A stretch of 36,957 bases of DNA from Bryobacterales bacterium (GCA_003132865.1 PKYZ01000932.1:64921-101877), one strand, 5' to 3'; shown: positions 6,719 through 15,489, counted from the first letter of the stretch. Notes: a model not told the origin generated them from the letters alone. Numbers and translations are program-made.

Positions 6719-8005
6719 TTGATTGGCGAATACCAGGAACTCACAAATGCGGACGCCGTTGCGCGCGTCGGCCTTCACGACCTGGAGGAGAATCGCTTCT
6801 GGAGCTCGGGTGGCGCAACGGGGCTGAAACTTCACCGAATCCACGCCTATCCGGCGAAATTCCCCGCGTTCATTCCCACGAAGGCCCTGCTGTTCGCAAA
6901 GGCGGAACGGCTGAGGGTCCGGCGGGTGGCGGACATCTTTTGCGGCTGTGGGACCGTGGCGTTCGAAGCGCGGCGCGAAAACATCGATTTCTGGGGTTGC
7001 GATATAAATCCTGTCGCGACGCTGATCGCGCGAACGAAGAGCAGCTCTTTCGATTCTGAGCGGCTCGCCGGTTACTTTGCGGCCGTCCGGGCGAAGGTGA
7101 AGCATGCCAGCGCAAAAGTCGATCTTCCGGCGACCGCAGTTGAGCGCCTCGGGTATTGGTACTCCGCCGACCAGTTCCGCGACCTGGCGAAACTGCTCAA
7201 CGCAATCAATCATGCCGTACCGTGCACGAGCCGCTACCGCCTGTTTTTCCACTGCGCATTTTCCAACATCCTGAAAGCGACATCGCGGTGGCTGACGAAA
7301 TCCATCAAGCCCCAGATCGATCCGCGCAAGAAGCCGGCCAATGCCTGGGACGCCTTCTGCGTTCAGTTCGAAATGATGAAGAGCGCCTTCGCGGAGTCCT
7401 CGGCACGCGGCGCAAGCGTCGTTCAAATCCTGACGGAAAATTTCCTGGAACTCGATAACGCTCCGCGCGACATCGATCTGCTCATCACAAGCCCGCCGTA
7501 CGTCACGTCGTACGGGTACGCCGACCTGCACCAGCTCTCGTCGCTTTGGCTCGGGTATGCGGCCGACTATCGGGACTTGCGGGACGGATCGATCGGCAGC
7601 GCGCAACACGACTTTAATTTCAATCGAGAGATCAAGAGACTGAACACTGTGGGGACCCAGATTGTCTTTGGGCTATTCGACCGCGAGAGATCGATCGCCC
7701 GCGCCGCCGCCAACTACTTTTTGGACATGCAGGACGTTTCGCGGCGCTGCTACGACCTTCTCCGGCGCACTGGGCTTGCCCTCTTCGTGATCGGCAACAC
7801 CGAGTACAAGGGCGTGCGCATCGACAATGCGGCGCACCTTGCGGAATCGCTCCTGCGTGGAGGGTTCTCAAGCGTGCGGGTAGCCAAGAGAAAAATGTCA
7901 GGGAAAATTCTCACCCCCTATCGAGATTCGATTGGGCAATTCTCCCGGAGCGGTGGAGGGCGGCACGTGTACGGTGAAGAGTTCGTGCTGATCGCGGCGA
8001 AATGA
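6719..8005 (+). CDS. SPPY-class DNA methyltransferase
   Basis: Transfers a methyl group from S-adenosylmethionine to an exocyclic amino group of DNA (N4-cytosine or N6-adenine). Motif I is IFCGCGT in a VADIFCGCGT segment about 75 residues in, followed by WGCDINP, the acidic loop after strand 2. The catalytic motif is TSPPY about 260 residues in. The IHAYPAKFPAFI segment near the N terminus is shared by stand-alone DNA methylases of this class. The frame is open back to a GTG at 6458, but those 87 codons look non-coding; TTG at 6719 has GAGGTGGG six bases upstream and gives 428 residues. The stop overlaps the next ATG (ATGA). No specificity subunit or nuclease is adjacent, so the context is not a standard restriction pair. 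Confidence 0.88.
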   Translation: MIGEYQELTNADAVARVGLHDLEENRFWSSGGATGLKLHRIHAYPAKFPAFIPTKALLFAKAERLRVRRVADIFCGCGTVAFEARRENIDFWGCDINPVATLIARTKSSSFDSERLAGYFAAVRAKVKHASAKVDLPATAVERLGYWYSADQFRDLAKLLNAINHAVPCTSRYRLFFHCAFSNILKATSRWLTKSIKPQIDPRKKPANAWDAFCVQFEMMKSAFAESSARGASVVQILTENFLELDNAPRDIDLLITSPPYVTSYGYADLHQLSSLWLGYAADYRDLRDGSIGSAQHDFNFNREIKRLNTVGTQIVFGLFDRERSIARAAANYFLDMQDVSRRCYDLLRRTGLALFVIGNTEYKGVRIDNAAHLAESLLRGGFSSVRVAKRKMSGKILTPYRDSIGQFSRSGGGRHVYGEEFVLIAAK

Positions 8006-10257
8006 GCGAGACGCTTACCTTACAACCCCACGCGAGACTCTTGACGATGCTGGGTGACCAGCTGATCAGGAACGAACGCATTGCGCTCGTGGAGATCATC
8101 AAGAACGCCTACGACGCGGATGCCTCGTGGGTAAAAGTGACCTTTTCGCATTTCGGTCCAAAATTCGAAATCCGTGCCGATTCGTCGATCGTTATCGAAG
8201 ACGACGGAACCGGCATGTCGAAGGAGGTCCTGACCGAGCACTGGGTGAGCCCCGCCACCCCGCTCAAGAAACTCGGCAAGCAGAAGAATGACACAACAGC
8301 GAAAGGCCGGAAGATCCAGGGCGAGAAGGGAATAGGCCGCTTTGCGATTCTGAAATTGGGAAGGACGATCTCTATTGTTACGAGACCCGAGGGCCAGCAA
8401 CAGGAGTACACGCTCGACCTGGATCTTTCCGCCTATGACGACGATTTCCTGACGCAAAACGGCAAGGCGAAGTCGTTGTTCCTGAAGGATATCGACCTGA
8501 CGTTTTCGATCTCCCCGAAAGCGAAGGTCATCCGTGCGGGCGAGATGGAGCTTGGTGCGCGCACCGTGGAACGCTTGCCGCAGGGGACGAGGATCGAAGT
8601 CAGCAATCTGAGGGGCGCATGGATGCCAAGGAAGGTTGAGGACGTTTATGAGGATCTGATTCGCCTTCAGTCGATCTTTGATGATGTCGCGGCCACCGCG
8701 AGGAAGGGCCGTCCTACGGAGAAAGCTCCTCCCGATTTCGACGTTGCGATCTACAAAGATGCGATCTTTCAAAAGTTCCCTACGGAATATATCGAGCAGC
8801 TCCGCCGGCTTCTCCATGATAAGCCGGTCCTCAAAATCACGGACGGCAGTTATGACGAACCCAAGCAGGTCTTCAAGTTTGAGCTGAACGGACAGGTGAA
8901 GGTACTTCCGCTCAGCGACCCGGAGATCACTACGCTCAAGATATTCCGCGATCTGTTCGGCGAGCATGGTGAAGTCTTACGATCCCGCGGCACGAAGTGC
9001 GGATCATTCTCGTTCGGCTTCTATGTGTTTGATTTCAGCCGGGCGCCGAACAGCAAATACTATTTGGACAAGGATGACCGGAAGATCCTGAAGAAACACC
9101 GGACCTACCTCTACCGCGACAATATCCGCGTGATTCCGTACGGTAACGCCGACGACGATTGGCTTCAGATAGATGCGTATCGGGGAACAATCTCGGCGGC
9201 ATGGTTTCTGAGCAATGACCAGGTGGTTGGCCATGTGGATATTACGCAAAAAGGGAATCCGTCGCTGAGCGATAAGACCAGCCGCGAGGGCCTGCTCGAC
9301 ATCGGCAACGCCACTGCGGACTTCATCCATCTGCTTCAGGTGTTTTTGGCCTGGGTGCGGAAGGCTCCTTATGCGCGATATGTCGCCGCGTTGAAGAAGG
9401 ACAAAAGCGTTGACATCGTCAAGAAACAGCAGGTCCAAGAGAGTCTCGATGCACTTGAGGAGAAGCTGGGCGACAACAAGGCGGCAAAAGCGGCGTTCGC
9501 TGAGGCCTCAAAGCTGTACAAGATTGAGCGCAGCTATCTCATTCAAAGAGCCGAATCCACCGAGAACCTTGCCGGCGTCGGTCTTTCCGTGGAAACCGCG
9601 GCTCACGATATTATGGCCGTCATGCACCGGGGCCTCGTGGCCCTCGACGCACTCATCTCCGAGACCCAGAAGCCGGGCACGTTGGCGAAGGAATTCATCA
9701 ATCGTGAACTCATCTCCCTGCGCGGAATGTTCTCCTTCGTCGAGGCGCAGTTGAAGGACATTCAGATGCTCTTCAAATCGACCAAGCAGCGGCGCAGAGA
9801 TATTCGCGTGCGCGAAGTGCTCGAAAAGGTGCGCAAGTTATTCGAAGTATCCCTCAAGAAGGAGAACATTGCGTTCGAGATGGTGGAGCAGGGGTCACCG
9901 CTCGTCGCAAAGACAACGGACGCTGTCCTGCTACAGCTTTTTCTGAACCTCTTCGATAATGCGGTCTACTGGCTGAAATCCAAGCCCGGCAAGCGACAGA
10001 TCGAGGTTCGTCTCGATGGCAACGAGGGCAGGTTGACGTTTGCCGATAACGGGCCTGGGGTGAACGCGGACGACGTTCCCTATATTTTTGAGCCGTTCTA
10101 CTCGGGCAGGGGCGAGGACGGAAGGGGCTTGGGCCTCTACATCGCGAGGCAACTCCTGGAGCGGCATGATTACGCCATAGATCTGGCTGACACGAAGCGT
10201 GAACAGGTGCTCCCTGGGGCGAACTTCGTTGTTTCCTTTGTGCCGGAGGAGACATGA
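8002..10257 (+). CDS. double-GHKL ATPase, Hsp90-like N terminus and histidine-kinase-like C terminus
   Basis: A 751-residue protein with two ATP-binding GHKL domains. The first, residues 1-210, is Hsp90/MutL-like: Glu31, Asn35 and Asp38 in LVEIIKNAYDAD, IEDDGTGM at 66-72, and a glycine lid GEKGIGRF at 107-114. The second, residues about 635-751, is histidine-kinase-like: Asn649 and Asn653 in LNLFDNA, DNGPG at 682-686, and GRGLGL at 707-712. Between them lies a helical region with His535 in TAAHDIMAV, placed like a phosphoacceptor or dimerisation helix. There is no membrane segment. It overlaps the methyltransferase before it and the receiver protein after it by ATGA. Likely role: sensing and signalling, with phosphotransfer to the downstream receiver; that link is inference. 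Confidence 0.87.
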   Translation: MSETLTLQPHARLLTMLGDQLIRNERIALVEIIKNAYDADASWVKVTFSHFGPKFEIRADSSIVIEDDGTGMSKEVLTEHWVSPATPLKKLGKQKNDTTAKGRKIQGEKGIGRFAILKLGRTISIVTRPEGQQQEYTLDLDLSAYDDDFLTQNGKAKSLFLKDIDLTFSISPKAKVIRAGEMELGARTVERLPQGTRIEVSNLRGAWMPRKVEDVYEDLIRLQSIFDDVAATARKGRPTEKAPPDFDVAIYKDAIFQKFPTEYIEQLRRLLHDKPVLKITDGSYDEPKQVFKFELNGQVKVLPLSDPEITTLKIFRDLFGEHGEVLRSRGTKCGSFSFGFYVFDFSRAPNSKYYLDKDDRKILKKHRTYLYRDNIRVIPYGNADDDWLQIDAYRGTISAAWFLSNDQVVGHVDITQKGNPSLSDKTSREGLLDIGNATADFIHLLQVFLAWVRKAPYARYVAALKKDKSVDIVKKQQVQESLDALEEKLGDNKAAKAAFAEASKLYKIERSYLIQRAESTENLAGVGLSVETAAHDIMAVMHRGLVALDALISETQKPGTLAKEFINRELISLRGMFSFVEAQLKDIQMLFKSTKQRRRDIRVREVLEKVRKLFEVSLKKENIAFEMVEQGSPLVAKTTDAVLLQLFLNLFDNAVYWLKSKPGKRQIEVRLDGNEGRLTFADNGPGVNADDVPYIFEPFYSGRGEDGRGLGLYIARQLLERHDYAIDLADTKREQVLPGANFVVSFVPEET

Positions 10258-11633
10258 TAGCGGACCAGACGTTGTTCCACGGGATAGCCGTCATTATCGA
10301 CGACGAAATCCATGATCCCAAAGCCAGCGTCCGGGAGATTCAGAAAGCGATTGAGGAAGCTGGCTGCCATGTTGTTCCTCTGGGAGGAATACCAAACGAG
10401 GCGAGCGTCACCAATTTGCGCGAGGTCGCTTTTTTTGTCCTGGACTGGAATCTCTATGGCGCGTCGCTGAAGGAGATCGCAGGGGGCGACCCGGTGCAAC
10501 CTCCGGCAAGCATGGTGGAGGAGAACGAAGAAAACATCGTCAAATTCCTCAGAGACCTCAAGAAGGTCAGGTTTGCGCCCGTCTTCATTTTCACTGACGA
10601 ACCCGTTGCGAACATTATCGACAAGCTCAAGCATGCAGATCTATACGATGAGACGGACCGCTCGCACATCCTTGTCATGGATAAGGCTCAGGTATCTAAA
10701 ACGGGCTTGTTCACCGTACTGACCAACTGGATGGGAGACGCCCCTTCCGTGTACGTGCTCAAGACTTGGGAGCGGGCGTATGAAAAAGCCAAGAACCAGT
10801 TGTTCCTGGACTTCTACGTCAAAAGCACTCTGTGGCCGTTGATCCTGTGGAAGACCTTTCAGGACGACAGCGTGCCTCCGGCCACGCTCCTGGGTGATCT
10901 TCTCGGCCGCAACCTTGTTTCCCGGATGACGCCGTTTGTATGTGATTTGGAGCCGTTTGCGGGACTGGTTGACGGCATCAAGAAAGACCCGAAAGCCTAC
11001 GAGGCGATCGTCCGTCACGTGCTTGAGGGCGAACGCTTTCTCGCGTCGGACCGGCTGGACAAAGAGTCATTCGAACCGGGCGACATTTTCGAAGTTGCTG
11101 ACGGCTATCGGATAAATATTCGGCCCGACTGCGATTGTATTCCAAAGGGCAACGATAAGCTCGACAGACTGGAGCTTTACTTATTGAAGGGAACTGAGCG
11201 AACGTTCGCGGATCTGAAGTACGACGCGGAGTACGGCATGATCCCCGAACAAGACAACGAAGCCATCATATTTCCTGTCTACGACGGCAAAGCGCTGTGT
11301 TTCAAGTTCCGGAAACTCTACATGCAAAGGTGGAAAGATCTGAAGGACAAGCGGGTCGGGAGGTTGCTACCTCCGTTTCTAACCCGCCTTCAGCAACGAT
11401 ACTCCGCATATTTGCAGCGTCCCGGTTTGAGCCGGCTGCCGAGCGTAGCTTTCCCCTCATCGCCGCCCCAGGAGACAGCATCGGTAATCGAGACGGTCGC
11501 TGCGGCTCCCGTCGAGTCCGCGCCTGTTCAAAGTGAGATAGTGGCGGAGATCGAGGCACCACTGGTTGCCCAGCCGGACGCAACTCCGGATCAGGCACCT
11601 GATCCTCCTGTAACTGAAACCAAGCGGACCTAA
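10254..11633 (+). CDS. receiver-domain protein with unknown C-terminal effector region
   Basis: The N-terminal 150 residues keep the response-regulator receiver site: acidic pair Asp16-Asp17 in VIIDDE, phosphoacceptor Asp64 in FFVLDWNL, Thr114 in FIFTDE and Lys144 in VMDK. An insertion of about 30 residues lies after Asp64. Residues 150-400 are not a known DNA-binding output domain to my eye; they contain GDIFEVADGYRINIRPDCDC, a pattern reminiscent of a beta-barrel with a PDCD turn. The last 60 residues are Pro/Ala/Glu-rich and probably disordered. The ATG overlaps the stop of the GHKL protein. Together with that protein it looks like a soluble two-component pair whose output could act on nucleic acid or on the methyltransferase. 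No experimental function known to me. Confidence 0.82.
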   Translation: MIADQTLFHGIAVIIDDEIHDPKASVREIQKAIEEAGCHVVPLGGIPNEASVTNLREVAFFVLDWNLYGASLKEIAGGDPVQPPASMVEENEENIVKFLRDLKKVRFAPVFIFTDEPVANIIDKLKHADLYDETDRSHILVMDKAQVSKTGLFTVLTNWMGDAPSVYVLKTWERAYEKAKNQLFLDFYVKSTLWPLILWKTFQDDSVPPATLLGDLLGRNLVSRMTPFVCDLEPFAGLVDGIKKDPKAYEAIVRHVLEGERFLASDRLDKESFEPGDIFEVADGYRINIRPDCDCIPKGNDKLDRLELYLLKGTERTFADLKYDAEYGMIPEQDNEAIIFPVYDGKALCFKFRKLYMQRWKDLKDKRVGRLLPPFLTRLQQRYSAYLQRPGLSRLPSVAFPSSPPQETASVIETVAAAPVESAPVQSEIVAEIEAPLVAQPDATPDQAPDPPVTETKRT

Positions 11634-11829
11634 AAAACATCCCCTCGACTTTGACTCCATTAGGCGGCGCCTATTAACGAACAAAGTTGCTGATTCTGTA
11701 GTTTGCCGTCGCACTGAGAAATCCGAGTTGGTGGCCCTGCCATGTGCAGCGGCAGTGCGGCAAGCCGGGCAGCGATGGTTTTCTCCACGAAATCTCGCGT
11801 GAGTGCTTTTGGTCGTGGATATACCAATC

Positions 11830-12600
11830 TTACAATGCGCGGCAAATGAGATCGTCCTCGGAGTCATGTTTCAGCTCACAGACGTATTTAGGATAGATGG
11901 TTTTGAGTAAATTCGGGAGGTTGTTTTTGTCGTCTGGATTATGGTAAGCGGACATTGCGATAACCGGCTTCCATTTTTCTATTGTTTTAATCGCGCCTTT
12001 CAGAATATTACTTTCATATCCCTCGGTATCCATCTTTAGAAAATCGACTGTTATTCCAAGGCCATCTATCGTTTTCATTTCAACAGGGGTCTGACAAGTA
12101 ACACGTTTGAAATAACGGTAGATTCCGCGAAGAAAACCCCTGTCGCCCGCGAAGCCTTTCCGCACGATAAAGTTTCCCTCTGGATTATCCGGGACACATA
12201 CTATGGATGAATTCCCTTCCGTATCACCAAGGGCAGAATTGAATACCTTAATGTTCGGGTATTGTTCCGCATTTTTTTTGAGGATAGAAAACGTTTCCGG
12301 CGTCGGTTCAAAAGCATAGATTATAGCGTTAGGATATTTTGAAGCTACGAGGACCGAAAAAACACCCATGTTGGCGCCTGCGTCGATCACGATTGAGCCA
12401 TCTTTGATTAGTTCGATGTGATATTGATTGTTTTCGACTATTTCCCAAAACATAAGGGTAAAAACTTTCATTCTGCCCCCCGGAAACGTGAAAGGTTTGC
12501 CAAATAATCTAACTACTGTATACTCGCCGGGATTCCAAAATTGATTGACGGCGACGCAGGCTACAATGAAGGATTTAAAGACGTTCTTGATGGTTTTCAT
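11830..12600 (-). CDS. FkbM-family methyltransferase
   Basis: SAM-dependent methyltransferase of the FkbM family, enzymes that methylate hydroxyls of sugars or secondary metabolites and are frequent in surface-polysaccharide loci. Visible are the SAM-binding motif VIDAGANMGVFS, the AFEPTPETF segment that follows strand 2, and the family motif FLKMDTEGYE. The 256-residue length is normal and the protein seems intact. The N terminus has a hydrophobic patch (FIVACVAVNQF) that could be a membrane anchor. The gene is clearly AT-richer than everything around it, with many ATT, TTT and AAA codons, so it was probably acquired separately. It is convergent with the receiver gene; no other sugar-pathway gene is near. 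Substrate unknown. Confidence 0.9.
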   Translation of the reverse strand: MKTIKNVFKSFIVACVAVNQFWNPGEYTVVRLFGKPFTFPGGRMKVFTLMFWEIVENNQYHIELIKDGSIVIDAGANMGVFSVLVASKYPNAIIYAFEPTPETFSILKKNAEQYPNIKVFNSALGDTEGNSSIVCVPDNPEGNFIVRKGFAGDRGFLRGIYRYFKRVTCQTPVEMKTIDGLGITVDFLKMDTEGYESNILKGAIKTIEKWKPVIAMSAYHNPDDKNNLPNLLKTIYPKYVCELKHDSEDDLICRAL

Positions 12601-12797
12601 ATGTCGATATCCTCGATTTTATTTAAAAGGTTATCCATAAGCTCCCAACTAGCGATGTCTTGCGACATCCGACTGCTGATGATCGGGACCGCGCATAAAA
12701 CAATTCTAATAGATTATGTTTCACATGACAAGGCCTCGATTTAATTTTTCCGCAGCCTGCGAGCCTAGGTCGCTCGCTGCAGGACCGTTGTATGAAA

Positions 12798-12830
12798 GGA
12801 AAAATGCCACAGGCGGTGCGCGTGTGGCAT
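12798..12830 (-). terminator. rho-independent terminator of sigma factor gene
   Basis: On the minus strand an eight-base stem ATGCCACA/TGTGGCAT with an 11-base loop is followed by TTTTTCC. It lies 20 bases after the sigma-factor stop. The rest of 12601-12797 shows no gene. Confidence 0.75.
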
Positions 12831-12849
12831 GATGACTGATTCATGGCGA

Positions 12850-13590
12850 TCAGTCGAGTATGGTGGACATGAGCTGCGCTCGAAGCTTTTTCAACGCAGC
12901 GGTCCGGATCTGGCTCACCCGGCTTTCGTTCACGCCGAGTTCCGCGCCGATCCGCTTCATGGTCCATTCCTCAAAGTCGTAGAGGCGGATCGCATGTTGG
13001 TACCGGCTTGGCAGCGTATCCATGGCGCTCGCGAGAATCCTCCTCAGTTCCGCCGCGTGCGCTTGCCGCTCCGGATCAGATGAACCGCTGGCCAGGTGGT
13101 CCAGCGGAACAGTACTGGGTGGGGCGAAGCCGCCCACCGGACACCCTGCTTCGTAGAGCGTCCGGCTCAGTTTCCGCCAATCGTCCACGCGGAGGCTGAG
13201 GCGGCGTGCGATTTCCCGTTCGGAGGGCAGCCGTTGTTTGGTTGCCGTTAGATCGGAAATGGTCCGCTCCGCAGTTTTCTGTTGTCTGCGGAGATAGCGA
13301 GAAACGGGATCGAGCTTTCGCAGGAAGTCCGCGATAGCTCCTCGGATGCGGTGCCGGGCGAAGGTGGTAAAGGAAGCGCCTTTGTTCGGGTGGAACCGGC
13401 GCGCGGCTTCCACCAGCCCGATGTTTCCGGCACCCACCAGATCATCAAAATCCACACTGGGCGGAAGCCGTTTCCGGAAATCCCGTGCAATGTGAATCAC
13501 AAGGGGCAGATGCCGTTCCGCCAGTTCGTCAGGCGACGCCCTGGCTTCCGGTATTCCGCCGTTAATGGGTTGCAGTTTACGTTGAGACAC
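12850..13590 (-). CDS. FliA/WhiG-like alternative sigma factor
   Basis: A 246-residue RNA polymerase sigma factor. Region 2 is clear (LPLVIHIARDF, FDDLVGAGNIGLVEAARRF, FTTFARHRIRGAI), region 3 follows (LPSEREIARRLSL), and region 4 ends with a helix-turn-helix (MKRIGAELGVNESRVSQIR). Region 1.1 is absent, as in group 3 sigma factors. Being next to mobile-element genes and not flagellar genes, it probably directs transcription of the island. It is followed by a good terminator and lies about 110 bases after the Cas4-like gene on the same strand, so it may be the last gene of that operon. The start at 13590 has GAGGGACG about five bases upstream. Confidence 0.93.
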   Translation of the reverse strand: MSQRKLQPINGGIPEARASPDELAERHLPLVIHIARDFRKRLPPSVDFDDLVGAGNIGLVEAARRFHPNKGASFTTFARHRIRGAIADFLRKLDPVSRYLRRQQKTAERTISDLTATKQRLPSEREIARRLSLRVDDWRKLSRTLYEAGCPVGGFAPPSTVPLDHLASGSSDPERQAHAAELRRILASAMDTLPSRYQHAIRLYDFEEWTMKRIGAELGVNESRVSQIRTAALKKLRAQLMSTILD

Positions 13591-13698
13591 ACGTCCCTCC
13601 TGTTCGGTTCGGAAACTTGGAAAAGGAAGCCGCCGGAAGCGACGGCTCCCAAGAGGTCAAGTCAGCGAGCGCTGGCTTGGAGCGAAGGAATTGGCGGA

Positions 13699-14496
13699 TC
13701 AGCCGATCTGGACTAAGGTTTCGCGGGCAGTTGCCGCGTCTCCTGTGCAGACCGGGAGATAGTCGCACCACGAGCACCACTTGCCGGACCGCTTATAGAA
13801 GCTGCCGGCAGTGATCTCGCGGCCGATGTACTCCACCTTGGCGAGAAATTCGGTGAGGCGCGGACCGGATCGCTCACTACGGTGCCATTCGATGCGCGGC
13901 TCTTTGGTCTTGACGAATACGCAGTACGCCGTTTGTGCGGCTTGCGGCTCGGCAAGCTGGTAGGCTCGGAGCTGGTCGGAGAGGATCACTTCGTGGTCCT
14001 CATAGGCGGAAGCCGACGTTTTGAAGTCCACCACCGTGGACACTTCATCCACATCGGCCAGAAGGTCGATCACGCCCACGAAGGGGAGTTCCAGGTTCGT
14101 GACCGCGAGTTCGAAGGTCTGTTCGCATCCGCGGATATTGCCGATCCGGCTCACCTCTTCGCGGATGAACTTCCCGAGGAGTGCCTGGCCGGAAGCATTG
14201 AGCTTCTCCCAGGATTCGCGGGAATTGTAGGAGAGGTCGATCCGGTTGGCTTCCTGCCACAGTGCGCGGAATGTCCACGCCGGATCTTCCTGGTTCCGGA
14301 AGAACTTGGCGAGCGCTTCGTGCATAACCTTGCCAAAGACGAGCGCCGCCGCCGTAAGCTTCGGGCGGAGGTTTTCGACGTAGTAGAGCCGGTACTGCTC
14401 GGGACAGAGCAGATACCGGTTCACGCGCGAGTGCGAGAGATACGGAGTGGCCCGCTGGGCCGGCTCATCGTAGTCCGGAACGAGCGTAGCGCTCAC
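13699..14496 (-). CDS. Cas4/RecB-like PD-(D/E)XK nuclease with Fe-S cysteines
   Basis: A 265-residue nuclease of the RecB/Cas4 family, which degrades or trims DNA ends. Visible: Cys31 in LLCPEQYRLYY, His59-Glu60 in MHEAL, Asp144 in GVIDLL, and Asp157-x-Lys159 in VVDFKTS; a late Gln-x-x-x-Tyr is seen in QLRAYQ. Three more cysteines sit in KWCSWCDYLPVC, so with Cys31 they can hold a 4Fe-4S cluster as in Cas4 and AddB. No cas1 or cas2 is near. The GTG start at 14496 overlaps the TGA of the SWIM-domain gene (GTGA), showing translational coupling; the frame extends further upstream to 14586 but that would lie inside the SWIM gene. Likely works in DNA processing of the mobile element. Confidence 0.85.
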   Translation of the reverse strand: MSATLVPDYDEPAQRATPYLSHSRVNRYLLCPEQYRLYYVENLRPKLTAAALVFGKVMHEALAKFFRNQEDPAWTFRALWQEANRIDLSYNSRESWEKLNASGQALLGKFIREEVSRIGNIRGCEQTFELAVTNLELPFVGVIDLLADVDEVSTVVDFKTSASAYEDHEVILSDQLRAYQLAEPQAAQTAYCVFVKTKEPRIEWHRSERSGPRLTEFLAKVEYIGREITAGSFYKRSGKWCSWCDYLPVCTGDAATARETLVQIG

Positions 14497-15335
14497 ATCC
14501 CCCTCCGCGCGGATTCGGCCGGCGGCAGGACGCTTTCCACGTTCACATACCGTCCGTCTTCGCTTGGCCGGGTGGTGATCCGGCACGGGACGTTGAGGGC
14601 CGTGCCTTCGTCGATGCGCTCAGCCAGGCGGGCGTAACCCGCGGTGGCGAGCGCCTCGGCAAGCTGCTTGCGGGTGCCGAAGAACTTCAGACTTTGGCCG
14701 TTCGACTGGATACCGATGAACAACCGCCGGCCCCACTTCGTGTTGATGCCGCCGACGTTCTGCATCTGCGCAAACATCGTGCCGTCGGGGCTGGTGCCGT
14801 TGTTGCCATTGCCATTGTTCTGTGCCGCTCTCGGTGAGTTGCGGCCGTTCGTCTCCAGGAAGGCAGCGATGATCTGCCCTTGCAGGCCGAGCATCGCTCC
14901 GGCGCGGCCTTTGATGTCGCCACCCGAGAGATCGTCCACCGCACAGGAAAACTCCACGGACAGAGAATCGATCTTCCCGTCGGGACTCACGCTTCGCTTG
15001 AGAAGCATCTGTGCTCCGGTTCCGGACTCGGCCGGTTCCGGAGCCTGAGGCGCCTCCTGAATCGCCCGGCGCTCATCGGCTTCGTAGGGATCGTGCCCCT
15101 GGCCGTTTGCGCCGTTCAATTGCCGCAAGACCGCCACGATGTGGCGGCAGTGCCAGAAGGGATTTCCTTCATGGCTCTGGTAGTCGGGACACGTGCAGAC
15201 CGGACGTTCCGGGCTGCCGGTGACCGTGTAGGACTTCGTGGGATCGGCCGGTGCGTACACCCGGAAACCTTCTTCGGTCCGGGAGATCACCAGCGCTTCG
15301 TCGATAGGCCGCGGACTGCGGGCTTCGAATGACAT
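14493..15335 (-). CDS. SWIM zinc-finger protein
   Basis: A 280-residue protein with an N-terminal SWIM zinc finger: Cys47, Cys49, Cys63 and His65 (VCTCPDY then HCRHIV), a DNA- or protein-binding motif. A linker rich in Pro and Glu follows, then a region of moderate complexity with an Asn/Gly stretch around residues 170-185 and a mixed alpha/beta C-terminal half (KFFGTRKQLAEALATAGYA) with no family I know. The start ATG at 15335 has AGGAGC about seven bases upstream. It is translationally coupled to the Cas4-like nuclease, so the two probably act in one complex, for example with the SWIM protein binding single-stranded DNA or guiding the nuclease; that is inference. Confidence 0.82.
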   Translation of the reverse strand: MSFEARSPRPIDEALVISRTEEGFRVYAPADPTKSYTVTGSPERPVCTCPDYQSHEGNPFWHCRHIVAVLRQLNGANGQGHDPYEADERRAIQEAPQAPEPAESGTGAQMLLKRSVSPDGKIDSLSVEFSCAVDDLSGGDIKGRAGAMLGLQGQIIAAFLETNGRNSPRAAQNNGNGNNGTSPDGTMFAQMQNVGGINTKWGRRLFIGIQSNGQSLKFFGTRKQLAEALATAGYARLAERIDEGTALNVPCRITTRPSEDGRYVNVESVLPPAESARRGM

Positions 15336-15489
15336 AGTTGCTCCTTTGCAACGTGCTGAGATTAGGTTCGGAAAGAACCGCGATCAGCATCGGACCGGGA
15401 GCCGTTTCGCGGAAGACGGAGAAAGTTGCCGGCAGCGGCAAATCAGGGTGCCTAGGCGCGCCGGGGACGTTCGCACATGATGGAAAAAT
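15336..15489. promoter_or_regulatory. divergent intergenic region
   Basis: Separates the SWIM/Cas4-like/sigma genes (minus) from the VirD4-like ATPase (plus), so both promoters should be here. It contains TTGCCG-GCAG-CGGCAA at 15426-15441, a perfect six-base inverted repeat that could be an operator. Clear -35/-10 pairs were not found by eye. Confidence 0.4.

Noticed and set aside
11660..11845. 61-codon minus-strand ORF between receiver and FkbM genes
   Set aside because: No ribosome-binding site or known motif, and it overlaps the end of the FkbM gene; could be the relic of an older gene but is not supported.
15426..15441. TTGCCG/CGGCAA inverted repeat as a seventh boundary hairpin
   Set aside because: It shares the core but is in a divergent promoter region without recombinase remnants; an operator is more likely and chance cannot be excluded in GC-rich DNA.
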